Notes: generated by a model not told the origin, from the sequence alone. A stretch of DNA of 64,000 nucleotides from Idiomarina xiamenensis 10-D-4 (GCF_000299895.1 NZ_AMRG01000013.1:39338-103337); one strand, 5' to 3'. Shown: positions 28,835 through 39,465, counted from the stretch's first letter. Numbers and translations are program-made.

Positions 28835-28851
28835 CTCCCTGCCTGGTTGCT

Positions 28852-29682
28852 ATGAACATCACCACGGCACTGCCTAACATTCCATTTCCGCCAGCTCCGG
28901 CGGCGGAAGCCGTGCGTAAAGATAATCAACAACGTGAGCTGGTGCGTCAGCCCAGCGCCAATCAATCGTCGCAAGATAGCTTGCAAGGTGATAAGCAAGC
29001 TGAACCTCAGGCTGCAGGCGTCGCTAGCAATGCTAAAGCGCGTGGTCGGGAAGATGTCGAACGGGATGCTCGGGGTCGTTTAAGCGAGCGCAATGGTGCG
29101 GCTGAGCAACAACTTAGCGACGAAGAGTTGCAGCAGTTGCAAGACTTGCAAAGTCGTGACCGTGAGGTGCGTGTGCATGAGCAAGCGCATGCGGCGGTAG
29201 GTGGTCAGCACGCGGGATCTCCCAGTTACAGCTATGAGCGAGGGCCCGACGGTAAGTCTTATGCAACGGCTGGTGAAGTGCCGATTGATGTCTCTGTGGT
29301 GGCGAATGATCCACAAGCTACCATTCAAAAGATGCAGCAGGTGCAACGTGCTGCGTTAGCGCCCGCGCAACCCTCTGCCGCAGATCGGGCGATTGCCGCT
29401 GATGCGGCGATGAAGCTTAATCAGGCACGAGCCGAGTTAGCGCAATCGTCAGCGCCGCAGAGCCAGCAACAAACGCAAGATGAAACATCGGCTAGCAGTA
29501 CTGATGAAACTGACCAGACCAGCGCTACGGCGAAAGCGACCGCGCGAAGCGATAACCTGAGCGATGCTGACAATCCGTTTATGCGACAAGCTGCCGATGT
29601 TGTCGCCCGCAGTGAGCGTATCGCAACGCACTATCAAGCAAGTTCGCGAGCGAGCGAAAACGCATTTAGCGCTTTCGCCTAA
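28852..29682 (+). CDS. SprA-related putative metalloprotease (CJM1_0395-like family)
   Basis: A 276-aa protein with no signal peptide. The central conserved block (about residues 100-190) contains REVRVHEQAHAAVGGQHAG with a zincin-type HExxH (His109-Glu110, His113), then the SYSYERGPDGKSYATAGEV and DPQATIQKMQQVQRAALAPAQPS-type stretches (latter about 155-180) diagnostic of SprA-related proteins. Both ends are Q/A/S-rich and look disordered. Family members are annotated as putative metalloproteases on the HExxH alone. It follows the flagellar-rod-like gene and converges on tex with only 17 bp between. Activity and target unknown. Confidence 0.85.
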   Translation: MNITTALPNIPFPPAPAAEAVRKDNQQRELVRQPSANQSSQDSLQGDKQAEPQAAGVASNAKARGREDVERDARGRLSERNGAAEQQLSDEELQQLQDLQSRDREVRVHEQAHAAVGGQHAGSPSYSYERGPDGKSYATAGEVPIDVSVVANDPQATIQKMQQVQRAALAPAQPSAADRAIAADAAMKLNQARAELAQSSAPQSQQQTQDETSASSTDETDQTSATAKATARSDNLSDADNPFMRQAADVVARSERIATHYQASSRASENAFSAFA

Positions 29683-29699
29683 CTCGCGCTGTCAAACCG

Positions 29700-32063
29700 T
29701 TAACCTTTTTTGGCTTTAGCAAAGGCTTCTGCAAAGGCGTTACCCATTGCCGCATTGCCGGGTTGTTGACGGGCTGGGCGTGAGCCTTTTGCCGTACTCG
29801 ATTTTTGTGACTTAGCAGGCGCCGCTGATTGACCCCCATTATGAGCTTCACGCTTACGGTGGTTGTGAGCCGTCGACGGCGCCGTACCCACCTCGTCGTG
29901 TAAGCGCATGGTTAAGCCAATACGTTGGCGTGCTAAATCAACTTCAACCACTTTCACGTTAACGATATCTCCGGCTTTTACCACCTGCCGTGGATCCGAG
30001 ACAAAGGTGTCGGATAGCGCAGAAATGTGCACTAAGCCATCCTGGTGCACACCGACATCGACAAAAGCACCAAAGTTAGTGACGTTAGTCACCACGCCCT
30101 CTAAACGCATACCGGGCTGTAAGTCGCTGACTTTATCGACACCCTCTTTAAAATTAGCCGTTTTAAATTCAGGGCGGGGGTCACGTCCGGGTTTTTCTAA
30201 TTCACGCAGAATATCGCGAATGGTCAGCAAACCAAATTGTTCATCAACAAATTGCTGGGCATCGATTTGCTTGATACGGTCGGCATTACCGATTAAATCT
30301 GCCACGGCACAGCCCTGCGCAGTAGCCATTTTTTCCACCAGTGGATAAGCCTCGGGATGCACTGCTGAGCTATCTAGCGGCTGTTGTCCCTGATTGATGC
30401 GTAAGAAGCCGGCAGCTTGTTCAAACGACTTCGGTCCCATACGACTAACATCCAGCAATTGCTGGCGTTTCGTAAACGCGCCCTGCTGATCTCGGTGAGT
30501 CACGATATTCTTCGCCAGCGTCTTACTGAGACCCGCGACACGAGCTAATAACGCCACCGAGGCGGTATTCAAATCGACGCCAACGGCGTTAACGCAGTCT
30601 TCGACCACCGCATCTAGGCTTTGCGCCAACTGCGTTTGACTGACATCATGCTGATACTGGCCTACACCAATCGATTTTGGCTCAATTTTAACCAGTTCTG
30701 ACAACGGGTCTTGTAGTCGCCGCGCAATGGAAACCGCACCGCGTAATGACACGTCTAATTCCGGAAATTCTTGGGCAGCCAATTCTGACGCTGAATAAAC
30801 CGAGGCGCCGGCTTCGTTAACGATAACTTTATTAGCCTTGACGTCGGTGTCAGCCTTGAGCATCTCGGCGACCATTTTATCGGTCTCGCGTGAGAAAGTA
30901 CCGTTACCGATGCTAATCAGTTCGACCTTATGTTGCTTGCACATGCCCGCTAGCGTGCGCTTAGCTTTATCCATTTGGTTTTGCGGCTGGAACGGAAACA
31001 CGGTCGTGGTATCTAATACTTTGCCGGTACTATCAACAACCGCGACTTTAACTCCGCTGCGTACGCCAGGGTCCAGCCCCATGGTGGTTTTAGCTCCAGC
31101 AGGTGCTGCCATCAGCAAATCTTTTAGATTATTGGCAAACACCTTAATCGCGTCGGTTTCCGCGCGTTCCCGGACGCTAGCCATCAACTCGGTTTCCATG
31201 TGCATAAGAATCTTTACTCGCCAACTCCATTGCACCACTTGTTGTAACCACGCATCGGCGGGTCGTTGTTGGTCACGGATTTGGTAATGCTCGGCAATCA
31301 GGGTTTCGCCGTAGCTAGTGCGAATACTATCGTCTTGACCCGGGTCGGCGTCTAGGTTTAGTTGTAAGACGCCCTCGTTACGGCCGCGGAACAGTGCTAG
31401 TGCGCGATGCGAGGGAATTTTATGTAGCGCCTCGCTAAATTCGAAGTAGTCGCGGAACTTTGCACCTTCGGTTTCTTTGCCTTTTGCCACTTGGCTGACA
31501 ATATGGCCTTGACGCCATAAATAGTCGCGCACCTTTTTGAGTAAATCAGCATCTTCGGCGAACCGTTCCATGAGAATAAAGCGGGCGCCTTCGAGCGCCG
31601 CTTTGCTGTCATTAATTCCGTGTTCGCTATTTAAATAGTCATTGGCAAGCTGCTCCGGGTCTAACTGCGGATCTTGATAGAGCGCATCGGCTAACGGTTG
31701 CAAACCGGCCTCGATAGCTATTTGTCCGCGTGTACGACGCTTTGGTTTGTACGGTAAGTACAAATCTTCCAGTTCGGTTTTTGCTTCGCAGGTTTCAATT
31801 TTTTGGCGTAGTTCGGCACTGAGTTTACCCTGCTCATCAATGCTGCGCAGGATGACTTGTTTACGCTCATCAAGTTCACGCAAATAGCTCAAGCGTTGCG
31901 CTAACTGGCGTAATTGAGTGTCGTCTAAAGCACCCGTTAGTTCTTTTCGGTAGCGCGCGATAAAAGGCACAGTGGCACCGTCATCGAGTAATTTGATGGT
32001 GGCGTCAACTTGTTGCGGTTTTACCTGTAATTCGGCGGCAATGCGCTGACTTAACTGCATCAT
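29700..32063 (-). CDS. tex: Tex family RNA-binding transcription accessory protein
   Basis: Nucleic-acid-binding protein linked to transcription. The 787-aa product has the N-terminal helical region with [21 protein letters not shown], a YqgF-like RNase H fold ([16 protein letters not shown], about 330), helix-hairpin-helix segments ([20 protein letters not shown], about 500) and an S1 domain ([20 protein letters not shown], about 650), then a basic, low-complexity tail. I chose the ATG at 32063; an ATG follows immediately at 32060. E. coli has its copy (yhgF) near greB/ompR too. Confidence 0.95.
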   Translation of the reverse strand: MMQLSQRIAAELQVKPQQVDATIKLLDDGATVPFIARYRKELTGALDDTQLRQLAQRLSYLRELDERKQVILRSIDEQGKLSAELRQKIETCEAKTELEDLYLPYKPKRRTRGQIAIEAGLQPLADALYQDPQLDPEQLANDYLNSEHGINDSKAALEGARFILMERFAEDADLLKKVRDYLWRQGHIVSQVAKGKETEGAKFRDYFEFSEALHKIPSHRALALFRGRNEGVLQLNLDADPGQDDSIRTSYGETLIAEHYQIRDQQRPADAWLQQVVQWSWRVKILMHMETELMASVRERAETDAIKVFANNLKDLLMAAPAGAKTTMGLDPGVRSGVKVAVVDSTGKVLDTTTVFPFQPQNQMDKAKRTLAGMCKQHKVELISIGNGTFSRETDKMVAEMLKADTDVKANKVIVNEAGASVYSASELAAQEFPELDVSLRGAVSIARRLQDPLSELVKIEPKSIGVGQYQHDVSQTQLAQSLDAVVEDCVNAVGVDLNTASVALLARVAGLSKTLAKNIVTHRDQQGAFTKRQQLLDVSRMGPKSFEQAAGFLRINQGQQPLDSSAVHPEAYPLVEKMATAQGCAVADLIGNADRIKQIDAQQFVDEQFGLLTIRDILRELEKPGRDPRPEFKTANFKEGVDKVSDLQPGMRLEGVVTNVTNFGAFVDVGVHQDGLVHISALSDTFVSDPRQVVKAGDIVNVKVVEVDLARQRIGLTMRLHDEVGTAPSTAHNHRKREAHNGGQSAAPAKSQKSSTAKGSRPARQQPGNAAMGNAFAEAFAKAKKG

Positions 32064-32173
32064 GCGAAGTCTCTTTCGGTTAACAAATAGCAAAGCACTA
32101 TGATAACACGGTCAGTCTCCAGGCGGGCAATCAGCGATCCGTCAATTATCGTAAATGTTTGCTTAAGGTGAGG

Positions 32174-33586
32174 TCAGTGTTGAACCAGTGGCAGAGTCAG
32201 CTGAGCTTGCAAGCCGCCACTGGCGGCATGACTGAGTATTAGCTCGCCCTGATGTAAACGAATGGCTTCTTCAGTGATCGCTAAACCTAGACCAACGCCG
32301 CCGCTATCCAAGTCACGGGCGTGGTCGGCGCGATAAAAAGGTTGACTCAGTAAGGCTAAATGCTGGTCAGAAACGCCTGCGCCGTCATCGCTGATGGTGA
32401 CTCGTAGCCACTGCGATTCGCATTCAAATTGGCAACTTACTTGGTGGCGAGCGTATTTAATGGCGTTGCGTAATAAGTTGTCTAACGCCGACTGCAATAA
32501 GCCTGCATGCGCGAGTACGGTCACCGCTGGAATATCGTTATGGCACAAGACTTTATTCTGACAACCGGCTTCAAATAACGCCGCTTCAAGACATTGTTGC
32601 CAAATTTCGGGTAACGCTTGCTGTTGCATCGGGTAGCGATTATCTGCCGCTTGCATGGCGGTAAAGGTTAGTAAGCGCTCAATCAACTCGTTTAGCTTGT
32701 CGCCTTCGGCTTCAGCACGTTGCAAATAATCCTGTAAATGCTGTTGCTCAGCATCGGCGGCTAAACCGAGCAGCATTTGTAGGCGCGTTAATGGCGTACG
32801 TAACTCGTGGGAAATATCGGCGGTCAGACGTCGTTGGCTAGCGATGGTCTGTGCCAGTCGCGCGCTCATGGCGTCAAACTGACGAAATAACATACCGAAT
32901 TCGTCGCGTCGCCGTTGTTCGTTTAAACGATAATCCAATTGGCCATGCTCTAACGCAGCGAAAGCTTGGTGTAGACGCCGGATTGGACGATTAACCCAAC
33001 GTGCTAATAACCAGCTCATTAACAGGGTCACCAGCAGCGCGATAGCTATCTTACCGCTATTAGGCATAAAACGAAGCGCATCCATCATGCCACCCGGACG
33101 CGCTAATAACAGGTGCAACTGATAGTCGCCGGCAGCGCTGAAAACCGGCAATGGCCCGATAACGTCATAATCGGGACCATGCCAAATGTAGATCCGCGTT
33201 TGGTTATCGTCGTGGTGCTCGCTAACCGCGCTGCTGAATAAGTCATCTAGCGCGCGGTTGGGTAAAGAACGCCCGTTATGAGCAACGACTTGCCCGGTGT
33301 TGTCGGTGATCAGCCATTGCGAGCGGTCACGCTGGCGTTGCCAGCGCGTATTAAGCAACTGTTGCGGGGTTTTAGCATCATCCTGCATACGCGCCGCGAA
33401 GCTATGTAAAATACGTTGCTGGTGTTTATCGGCAGGGCTAATGTGACGTTGTTGGCTAACCAACCAAGCTAAGCTGGCGATACTAAAAATAACCAACAGC
33501 ACGGTGGCCCAGAACCATAGCATCACTTTGCCGACAAAACTGCGCCATGGACGCACTAAGGTGTTGCTAAAAAGACCTGTTAACAT
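32174..33586 (-). CDS. cpxA: Envelope stress sensor histidine kinase CpxA
   Basis: Inner-membrane kinase of the Cpx envelope stress system. The 470-aa protein has two membrane helices (about 20-45 and 175-195) enclosing a periplasmic sensor, then a HAMP domain (NRPIRRLHQAFAALEHG), the H-box TADISHELRTPLTRLQ and the ATPase motifs NLLRNAIKYA, DDGAGVSDQ and GGVGLGLAI. All catalytic motifs are intact. It overlaps the end of the broken cpxR by seven bases, so its translation may depend on cpxR translation. Confidence 0.92.
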   Translation of the reverse strand: MLTGLFSNTLVRPWRSFVGKVMLWFWATVLLVIFSIASLAWLVSQQRHISPADKHQQRILHSFAARMQDDAKTPQQLLNTRWQRQRDRSQWLITDNTGQVVAHNGRSLPNRALDDLFSSAVSEHHDDNQTRIYIWHGPDYDVIGPLPVFSAAGDYQLHLLLARPGGMMDALRFMPNSGKIAIALLVTLLMSWLLARWVNRPIRRLHQAFAALEHGQLDYRLNEQRRRDEFGMLFRQFDAMSARLAQTIASQRRLTADISHELRTPLTRLQMLLGLAADAEQQHLQDYLQRAEAEGDKLNELIERLLTFTAMQAADNRYPMQQQALPEIWQQCLEAALFEAGCQNKVLCHNDIPAVTVLAHAGLLQSALDNLLRNAIKYARHQVSCQFECESQWLRVTISDDGAGVSDQHLALLSQPFYRADHARDLDSGGVGLGLAITEEAIRLHQGELILSHAASGGLQAQLTLPLVQH

Positions 33587-34244
33587 ACTAGGCTGTAGCC
33601 TTTACCGCGTTGTGATTGAATCTGGCTACGGCTGCCGGCTTGTTGCAATTTCTTGCGAATATTACTGACGTGGGTGTCGACACTGCGATCAAAGGGCGTC
33701 AGTTTTCGCCCTAGGCATTGTTCAGAAAGCTGTTGCTTAGCCACGGTCTGGCCGGGCGTCTTGCTGAGTAGCAAAATAATTTCATATTCCAACCCGGTTA
33801 GCGGTAGCACCTGTTGTTGGCAGCGTACTTCTCGTTGCGTGGTACTGATGTGTAAGTCACCAATCTGATTATCGTTGGCCTGTTGCTGCTGTTGAGTCAT
33901 ATCGCTACGGCGTAAAATGGCTCGCACGCGAGGTGATTAAAAGGTTTCGCCAAATAGTCGTCGGCGCCTAGCTCTAAACCGATAATTTTATCGGTATCCT
34001 CGCCTTTCGCCGTCAGCATCAGTACCGGCGTTTTTTGCTGCTTGCGCAGCTCACGGAGTACCTCAAAGCCGTCCATCTCTGGCAGCATAATATCCAGCAA
34101 AACCAACTCATATTCATGCGCTAAGGCTTGCTGTAAACCGGCTCGGCCGTTATACGCGCTGGTTACTTGGTAGCCATTTTGCTGCAGATATTCTGAGACT
34201 AATTGGGCTAAGGCGCGATCATCTTCTATCAACAACAAATGCAT
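33580..34244 (-). pseudogene. cpxR: Response regulator CpxR, disrupted between its two domains
   Basis: Transcription factor of the Cpx response, OmpR/PhoB type. The receiver (from the ATG at 34244) is complete: acidic EDD, phosphorylated Asp in LLDIMLPEMDGFEV, MLTAKG, and Lys in [10 protein letters not shown]. The frame then shifts (LACEPFYAVAI) to a stop at 33897. The DNA-binding half is intact in another frame: VRAILRRSD ... GLEYEIILLL ... RSVDTHVSNIRKKLQ ... RGKGYSLV. Against the intact OmpR encoded nearby ([16 protein letters not shown]), only 5 of the expected 18 bases lie between FNH and VRAIL, so about 13 bases are missing at 33928-33935. The C-terminal half has a GTG at 33927 but no ribosome site. 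Confidence 0.87.
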
Positions 34245-34394
34245 AAAGGGACTCCTCCTGACATAACTTTACGCAGCACGGTTAAATATGACCAGCAGGT
34301 TTGCCAATTTTTGCGCTACTTGACGTTTCTTAGCACGCCAGTCGCTAAGCTAGATAGGGTCAGTTATGTTGACTGCCGATGTGAGGAAAATACC

Positions 34395-34889
34395 ATGTTG
34401 AAAAAATTAATTTTACCCGTAGCCGCTGTGCTAGCATTAAGCGGCCCGGCGATAGCTGTTGCAAAAGCTGGTCATGACGGTCCCAGACATCATGCGCCGT
34501 GGTCGTTCAAACTGTTTAAGGAACTGGATTTAAATGACGCACAACGCGCCGAAATCAAAGCGTTACGTCAGCAAGCGAGAGAACAGCGCCAAGCTCAGCG
34601 TGCCGATCACCAAGCACTCCGTGCGAAGTTTGCGCAGCTGCAACAACTGGTTTATTCAGATGCCTATAGCGAGGGCGAGTATCGCGCGCTACTCGATGAG
34701 CTGCATCAACAAAGCCTGCAAGCTAAGGTCGCTGGCGCCACTTTGAGCCATCAGATTTGGCAAGTGCTAACGCCGGCACAACGCCAGCAATTTGCGGAAA
34801 AACGGCAGGTAATGCTAGAGCGCATGCAGACTAAGTTTAAGCAGCGCCGCGCTAAACACGAAGAAAAGCGTGCCGAGCCGCAGCGTTAA
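34395..34889 (+). CDS. cpxP: CpxP/Spy family periplasmic protein
   Basis: Periplasmic chaperone-like inhibitor of CpxA signalling. The 164-aa product has a signal peptide (ILPVAAVLALSGPAIAVAKA), a largely helical charged body, and two LTxxQ-type motifs: LDLNDAQRAEIKAL and LTPAQRQQF. The ATG at 34395 has GAGG upstream; the frame is open farther up but only across the shared promoter. Divergent from cpxR as in enterics. I looked for a GTAAA-N5-GTAAA CpxR box and saw only one half-site (34268-34272, minus strand). Confidence 0.88.
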   Translation: MLKKLILPVAAVLALSGPAIAVAKAGHDGPRHHAPWSFKLFKELDLNDAQRAEIKALRQQAREQRQAQRADHQALRAKFAQLQQLVYSDAYSEGEYRALLDELHQQSLQAKVAGATLSHQIWQVLTPAQRQQFAEKRQVMLERMQTKFKQRRAKHEEKRAEPQR

Positions 34890-35080
34890 TCCCGCTGTAA
34901 AATCAAGCGGCCGCTTTGTTCTCGCCATTGGTGGCCGGTAGCCATACAATACTCATCAATCGCGCTGATAATATCGGCGCGCTTTTTTTCTGGGGTCACG
35001 GTATATAGCTGTGCTAGCAGTTCTACCGCCGCCGACCAGCCCAGTTGATTGTCATAAGCATTCAATTGCTCGGTTGTCAT
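34886..35080 (-). CDS. Small uncharacterised protein
   Basis: A 64-aa acidic protein, cytosolic by appearance: TTEQLNAYDNQLGWSAAVEL, then a helix with KKRADIISAIDEYCMATG and a terminal WREQSGRLILQRD. ATG at 35080 with GGAG nine bases upstream; a GTG one codon earlier is possible. It is tail-to-tail with cpxP, overlapping its end by four bases. I do not recognise the family. Good spacing, a plausible ribosome site and amino-acid composition make it a likely real gene. Confidence 0.6.
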   Translation of the reverse strand: MTTEQLNAYDNQLGWSAAVELLAQLYTVTPEKKRADIISAIDEYCMATGHQWREQSGRLILQRD

Positions 35081-35282
35081 CACAATTTACTCCAAATGAT
35101 GGCACATTCCATTGTTCGCCAGTAGATTACGCAGGTACCCTAAAAAGGGTTCATCGCTGCTGACGATTTAGTCTCGACAAATTAGCCATAGTGCATGACA
35201 CAGCGATGACGATTCGGTAAAGCAATGATGAATTTGACGCCAGCTATTGGATAAGGTGGCGCTGAGGTGTGTGAGCAACAAT

Positions 35283-35771
35283 ATGAAAAGTCAGCTTATT
35301 ACCCGCGAGGGTTATCAAAAATTGCGCCAAGAGCACGACCAGCTATGGTTTGAAAAACGCCCCGAGGTGACAAAAATCGTCTCCTGGGCGGCCAGTCTGG
35401 GCGACCGATCCGAGAACGGTGATTACATTTACAATAAACGTTTACTACGTCAGATCGACCGCCGCGTAAGATATTTGCGTAAATGTTTTGAACAACTCAA
35501 AGTCATAGATTACTCACCTCAGCAAGACGGTAAGGTATTTTTTGGTGCTTGGGTCGAAGTGCAAAACGATGCCGGCGATATCAAGCGTTTTCGTATTGTT
35601 GGAGCCGATGAAATTTATGGTGATAGTCGCGGTTATATCTCGGTCGACTCACCCATGGCGCGCGCCGCTATCGGCAAGCAAGTCGATGACGACTTTGAAT
35701 TACGTACCCCTGATGGCCAAATACGTACGTGGTATATCAACGCGATACGTTATCAGCAGGGTTTTGAGTAA
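35283..35771 (+). CDS. greB: Transcription elongation factor GreB
   Basis: Cleavage factor rescuing backtracked RNA polymerase. The 162-aa protein has the N-terminal coiled coil with the catalytic acidic tip (GDRSENGDYIYNKRLLRQIDRRVRYL) and a C-terminal FKBP-like domain (VEVQNDAGDIKRFRIVGADE ... ISVDSPMARAAIG). The YIYNKRLLR stretch distinguishes GreB from GreA. The ATG at 35283 matches the family start MKSQLITREGY. It lies 141 bp before ompR-envZ, the same neighbourhood as in E. coli. Confidence 0.95.
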   Translation: MKSQLITREGYQKLRQEHDQLWFEKRPEVTKIVSWAASLGDRSENGDYIYNKRLLRQIDRRVRYLRKCFEQLKVIDYSPQQDGKVFFGAWVEVQNDAGDIKRFRIVGADEIYGDSRGYISVDSPMARAAIGKQVDDDFELRTPDGQIRTWYINAIRYQQGFE

Positions 35772-35912
35772 CGACGACACATTTGGTAACACATCGCTGT
35801 GCTTAGCAACATCTGGGTGTTTGGCAAAAGCGCCGCGGCTACTTATAGTAAAGCAAGCGAAATGGATAGCGTGAATCTTTGCGCGCCAGGGTAAGCAAAA
35901 GAGAGAACAGGC

Positions 35913-36638
35913 ATGAGCCAAGAAACCACGAAAATTCTAGTTGTTGATGATGATGCGCGGTTGCGCGCGCTGCTGGAGCGCTATTTGATGGAACAGTCGT
36001 TCCAAGTGCGTAGCGCCGCTAATGCCGAACAAATGGATCGCTTACTGGAGCGTGAGAATTTTCACTTGATGGTGTTGGATCTGATGCTGCCAGGCGAAGA
36101 CGGGTTATCCATTTGTCGGCGTTTACGCAGTAAAGAAAACGACATGCCGATAGTCATGCTGACCGCTAAAGGCGACGAAGTCGATCGTATTATCGGTTTG
36201 GAATTGGGCGCCGACGATTATTTGGCTAAGCCCTTTAATCCACGCGAACTGCTGGCGCGCATTAAAGCGGTGTTACGTCGCCGTAGCAAAGAAGTGCCAG
36301 GAGCGCCGACCAGCGAGGATAAAGAAGTTTGCTTTAGTCATTATCGTCTTAATCTGGGTACTCGTGAGTTGTTTGACAACGATAAAGCTATCGCCCTGAC
36401 CAGCGGCGAATTTGCGGTACTTAAGGCGTTAGTCATGCATCCGCGCGAACCACTATCGCGCGATAAGTTAATGAATCTTGCTCGTGGTCGCGACTACAGC
36501 GCTTTAGAGCGCAGCATTGATGTGCAGGTTTCGCGTTTACGCCGGATGCTAGAAGACGACCCAGCCAAACCACGCTACATTCAGACCGTGTGGGGGTTAG
36601 GCTACGTGTTTGTGCCGGATGGCCAGAGCCGACCTTAA
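35913..36638 (+). CDS. ompR: Osmolarity response regulator OmpR
   Basis: DNA-binding response regulator of the EnvZ/OmpR system. The 241-aa protein has a receiver ([10 protein letters not shown], phosphorylated Asp in [13 protein letters not shown], Lys in [11 protein letters not shown]) and a winged-helix C-terminus ([50 protein letters not shown]). It overlaps envZ by one base (TAATG). It is intact, in contrast to cpxR. Confidence 0.96.
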   Translation: MSQETTKILVVDDDARLRALLERYLMEQSFQVRSAANAEQMDRLLERENFHLMVLDLMLPGEDGLSICRRLRSKENDMPIVMLTAKGDEVDRIIGLELGADDYLAKPFNPRELLARIKAVLRRRSKEVPGAPTSEDKEVCFSHYRLNLGTRELFDNDKAIALTSGEFAVLKALVMHPREPLSRDKLMNLARGRDYSALERSIDVQVSRLRRMLEDDPAKPRYIQTVWGLGYVFVPDGQSRP

Positions 36639-37939
36639 TGCGCTTATTCCCTCGCTCGGCCTTTGCCCGCACGGTTGGTTTGATCGCGCTGATTTTGCTG
36701 ATAAACCAATTAGTGTCTTACGTGATGGTCGCGATGTACGTGGTGAAACCTAGCGTACAACAGATGAATGACCTGTTAGCTAAGCAGGTACGTACGGTGT
36801 TTTTGGGTCAAGAGCTACCGCGTGAATACGGTTTACAGCTGGCTCAAGAGTTTGAGCAAGCGACCGGTATTCGCGTTTTTCGCGAAGACAGCGCGCTGCG
36901 CGCGGGGCTGGGGCAAGCATTACAGTACCGTACGCTATCTAACATGATGAGCGAAGAATTAGGCGGCCCGGCTGAAGTGCGCATCGCGCAAGGACAAAAT
37001 TACTTTGTTTGGGTACAGCCCCCACAAGCGCCGGGTTATTGGTTACGCATACCGCTCAGTAGCTTTGATGAAACACGCGTCTCACCGCTGGTGTTTTATC
37101 TGGTGTTAATTGGTGTCTTAAGCGTGGTCGGCGGGGCGTTATTTGCTAACTGGTTAAACCGCCCTCTGAAAGAGCTTGATGTTGCCGCACGCCGGGTGGC
37201 GCGCGGAGAGTTTCCGCAACCGGTTCGCGAGCGTGGGGCGTCCGAAATCATAGCCGTGACCCGTACTTTTAATCATATGTCACGCGGTATTCAGCAGTTG
37301 GAGCAAGACCGTTCCTTGCTGATGGCGGGCATTTCTCATGATTTGCGCACACCATTAACGCGCATTCGTTTAGCCGCCGAAATGATGCCTGAAAGTGAAG
37401 ATTACTTGGCCGAAGGCATTATTAGCGATGTTAATGACATGAACGCTATCATCGACCAATTCATCGAATTTGTGCGTTTAGATCAAGAAGAAAACACCGA
37501 GTTAACCGATCTGAATGAGTTGATTGAGGCGGTCGTGAGAAGTGTGCCCGATAACTGGCAAACACCGGTTGATTTAGCCTTAGGCAGCTTACCGTCGGTA
37601 CCGGTGCGGCCGGTATCGATAAAGCGCGTGCTGATGAACCTGTTAGAAAATGCAGAGCGCTACGGGCAGTCGCAAATACGTGTCAGCAGTGGTTATGATG
37701 CGCAGCGTGAGCTAGTTTGGTTTAGCATCGAAGACGATGGTCCGGGTATTCCGGCTGAGCAAATTGAAACTCTCTTTCAACCCTTTATGCAAGGTGATAA
37801 AGCGCGCGGCGGGCAGGGCTCAGGTTTGGGCTTGGCGATCATCAAACGTATTGTTGACCGCCACTCCGGACAGGTTCAGTTAAATAACCGCGAGCACGGT
37901 GGTTTATGTGCTCGGGTTACGCTACCCATCAAAGCTTAA
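36638..37939 (+). CDS. envZ: Osmolarity sensor histidine kinase EnvZ
   Basis: Inner-membrane sensor kinase for OmpR. The 433-aa protein has two membrane helices (about 11-35 and 155-175), a HAMP domain starting [19 protein letters not shown], the H-box [36 protein letters not shown] and GSGLGLAII. The ATG at 36638 overlaps the ompR stop by one base; an earlier in-frame start lies inside ompR and is unlikely. It converges on sthA with 12 bp between. Confidence 0.95.
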   Translation: MRLFPRSAFARTVGLIALILLINQLVSYVMVAMYVVKPSVQQMNDLLAKQVRTVFLGQELPREYGLQLAQEFEQATGIRVFREDSALRAGLGQALQYRTLSNMMSEELGGPAEVRIAQGQNYFVWVQPPQAPGYWLRIPLSSFDETRVSPLVFYLVLIGVLSVVGGALFANWLNRPLKELDVAARRVARGEFPQPVRERGASEIIAVTRTFNHMSRGIQQLEQDRSLLMAGISHDLRTPLTRIRLAAEMMPESEDYLAEGIISDVNDMNAIIDQFIEFVRLDQEENTELTDLNELIEAVVRSVPDNWQTPVDLALGSLPSVPVRPVSIKRVLMNLLENAERYGQSQIRVSSGYDAQRELVWFSIEDDGPGIPAEQIETLFQPFMQGDKARGGQGSGLGLAIIKRIVDRHSGQVQLNNREHGGLCARVTLPIKA

Positions 37940-37951
37940 ACGCCTGAACCG

Positions 37952-39388
37952 TTAAATATCTTTACTGACAATACGGTTGATACCATTCAGCGCCGCCACC
38001 CGGTAAGCTTCGGCCATGGTCGGATAATTAAAGGTTGTATTAACGAAATAATCGATACTATTACCATCTCCTTTTTGCTCCATAATGGCCTGACCGATGT
38101 GGATGATTTCTGCGGCACGTTCGCCAAAACAATGTAAGCCTAGGATTTCGCGAGTGTCGCGATGAAAAATAATTTTTAGGCAGCCAACATCGGTATTAGC
38201 AATTTGAGCGCGCGCTAGATGCTTGAATTGCGCTCGACCCACCTCATAGGGAATACGATTGCGGGTGAGCTCTTCTTCGGTTGCTCCCACCGAGCTGATT
38301 TCCGGAATAGTATAAATCCCCGTTGGGATATCGCTGATCAGGCGGTTATCAGAACGACTATTAATAATGAACTGCGCGCAAATACGCCCCTGATCATAGG
38401 CGGCGCTGGCGAGGCTGGGATAGCCAATGATATCGCCTACCGCAAAAATGTTGTCGACCTCGGTTTGATAGTTTTGGCTAACCTCAAGCTGGCCCCGGTG
38501 GTTAGGCTTTAAGCCTACGGCGGCTAAATTTAAATCTTCAGAGTTACCCGAGCGGCCATTGGCGAACAGCAGGCAGTCGGCTGACATGCGTTTGCCGGAC
38601 TTGGTTTGCAAGATAACGCTGTCTTCGGTGCCGACAACTTTATCGTATTCTTCGGTATGTCGAATGACTACGCCGCTATTGCGTAAGTGATAACTTAAAG
38701 CATCTGAGATTTCGGCATCAAGAAAAGAGAGTAAGCGCTCACGTTGATTGATCAAATCGACTTTTACACCAAGCCCACGGAAAATACTGGCGTACTCGCT
38801 GCCGACCACGCCGGCGCCGTATATGATGATGCTGCGCGGATCGTGTTTAAGCGATAAAACCGTGTCAGAGTCGTAAATACGTGGATGGTTAAAGTCGATG
38901 TCTTTTGGTCGATAAGGTCGTGAACCGGTCGCGATAACCACTTTATCGGTGGTGATATAGTCGATGGAACCATCGTGTTTACTGACTTTTAGCCGGTGAG
39001 GCTCGACAAACGACGCAGTGCCGTGGATGACAGTTACGCCGTTACGATCATAAAACGAACTGCGTAATTTAATTTGCTTACTGATAACGCTGTCGGCGTG
39101 CCGTAAAATGTCGGCAAAGGTGAGTCCGCGCTGCACGCTAGTGCCTGAGAACAATGGGTTAGCATTGTATTCGGCTAACCGACTGACCGAGTGGCGTAGG
39201 GCTTTTGATGGAATGGTGCCCCAGTGCGTGCAACCGCCACCAATACTTTCATACTTCTCGATAACGGCGACTTTTTTCTGACTTTTAGCCAACTGCATGG
39301 CGGCACCCTCGCCACCGGGACCGGTGCCAATCACTACCGCATCAAAATGCGCTTCTCGTTCTACCGCTTGGTTCCGACCTTTAGCCAC
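37952..39388 (-). CDS. sthA: Soluble pyridine nucleotide transhydrogenase
   Basis: FAD-dependent cytosolic enzyme moving hydride between NADPH and NAD+. The 478-aa protein has the FAD motif [18 protein letters not shown], the family-specific [17 protein letters not shown] with a single Cys rather than the redox pair of other flavoprotein disulfide reductases, the second dinucleotide fold [14 protein letters not shown], and the C-terminal dimer domain ([20 protein letters not shown]). Starts at a GTG (39388) four bases after GGAGG. Confidence 0.95.
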   Translation of the reverse strand: MAKGRNQAVEREAHFDAVVIGTGPGGEGAAMQLAKSQKKVAVIEKYESIGGGCTHWGTIPSKALRHSVSRLAEYNANPLFSGTSVQRGLTFADILRHADSVISKQIKLRSSFYDRNGVTVIHGTASFVEPHRLKVSKHDGSIDYITTDKVVIATGSRPYRPKDIDFNHPRIYDSDTVLSLKHDPRSIIIYGAGVVGSEYASIFRGLGVKVDLINQRERLLSFLDAEISDALSYHLRNSGVVIRHTEEYDKVVGTEDSVILQTKSGKRMSADCLLFANGRSGNSEDLNLAAVGLKPNHRGQLEVSQNYQTEVDNIFAVGDIIGYPSLASAAYDQGRICAQFIINSRSDNRLISDIPTGIYTIPEISSVGATEEELTRNRIPYEVGRAQFKHLARAQIANTDVGCLKIIFHRDTREILGLHCFGERAAEIIHIGQAIMEQKGDGNSIDYFVNTTFNYPTMAEAYRVAALNGINRIVSKDI

Positions 39389-39465
39389 GTTACCTCCACC
39401 GCAAACTCATTAGGTTGCTGACTAGTCTAGCATTTCAGTCTGATCTCATAAAATGTTTAAACGCT

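Noticed and set aside
30838..31287. 149-codon open frame antisense to tex
   Set aside because: Shadow frame; Ser/Leu/Ile-rich with no motif.
34245..34394. CpxR box (GTAAA-N5-GTAAA) between cpxR and cpxP
   Set aside because: Only one half-site (minus strand, 34268-34272) was found; no second copy at the proper spacing.
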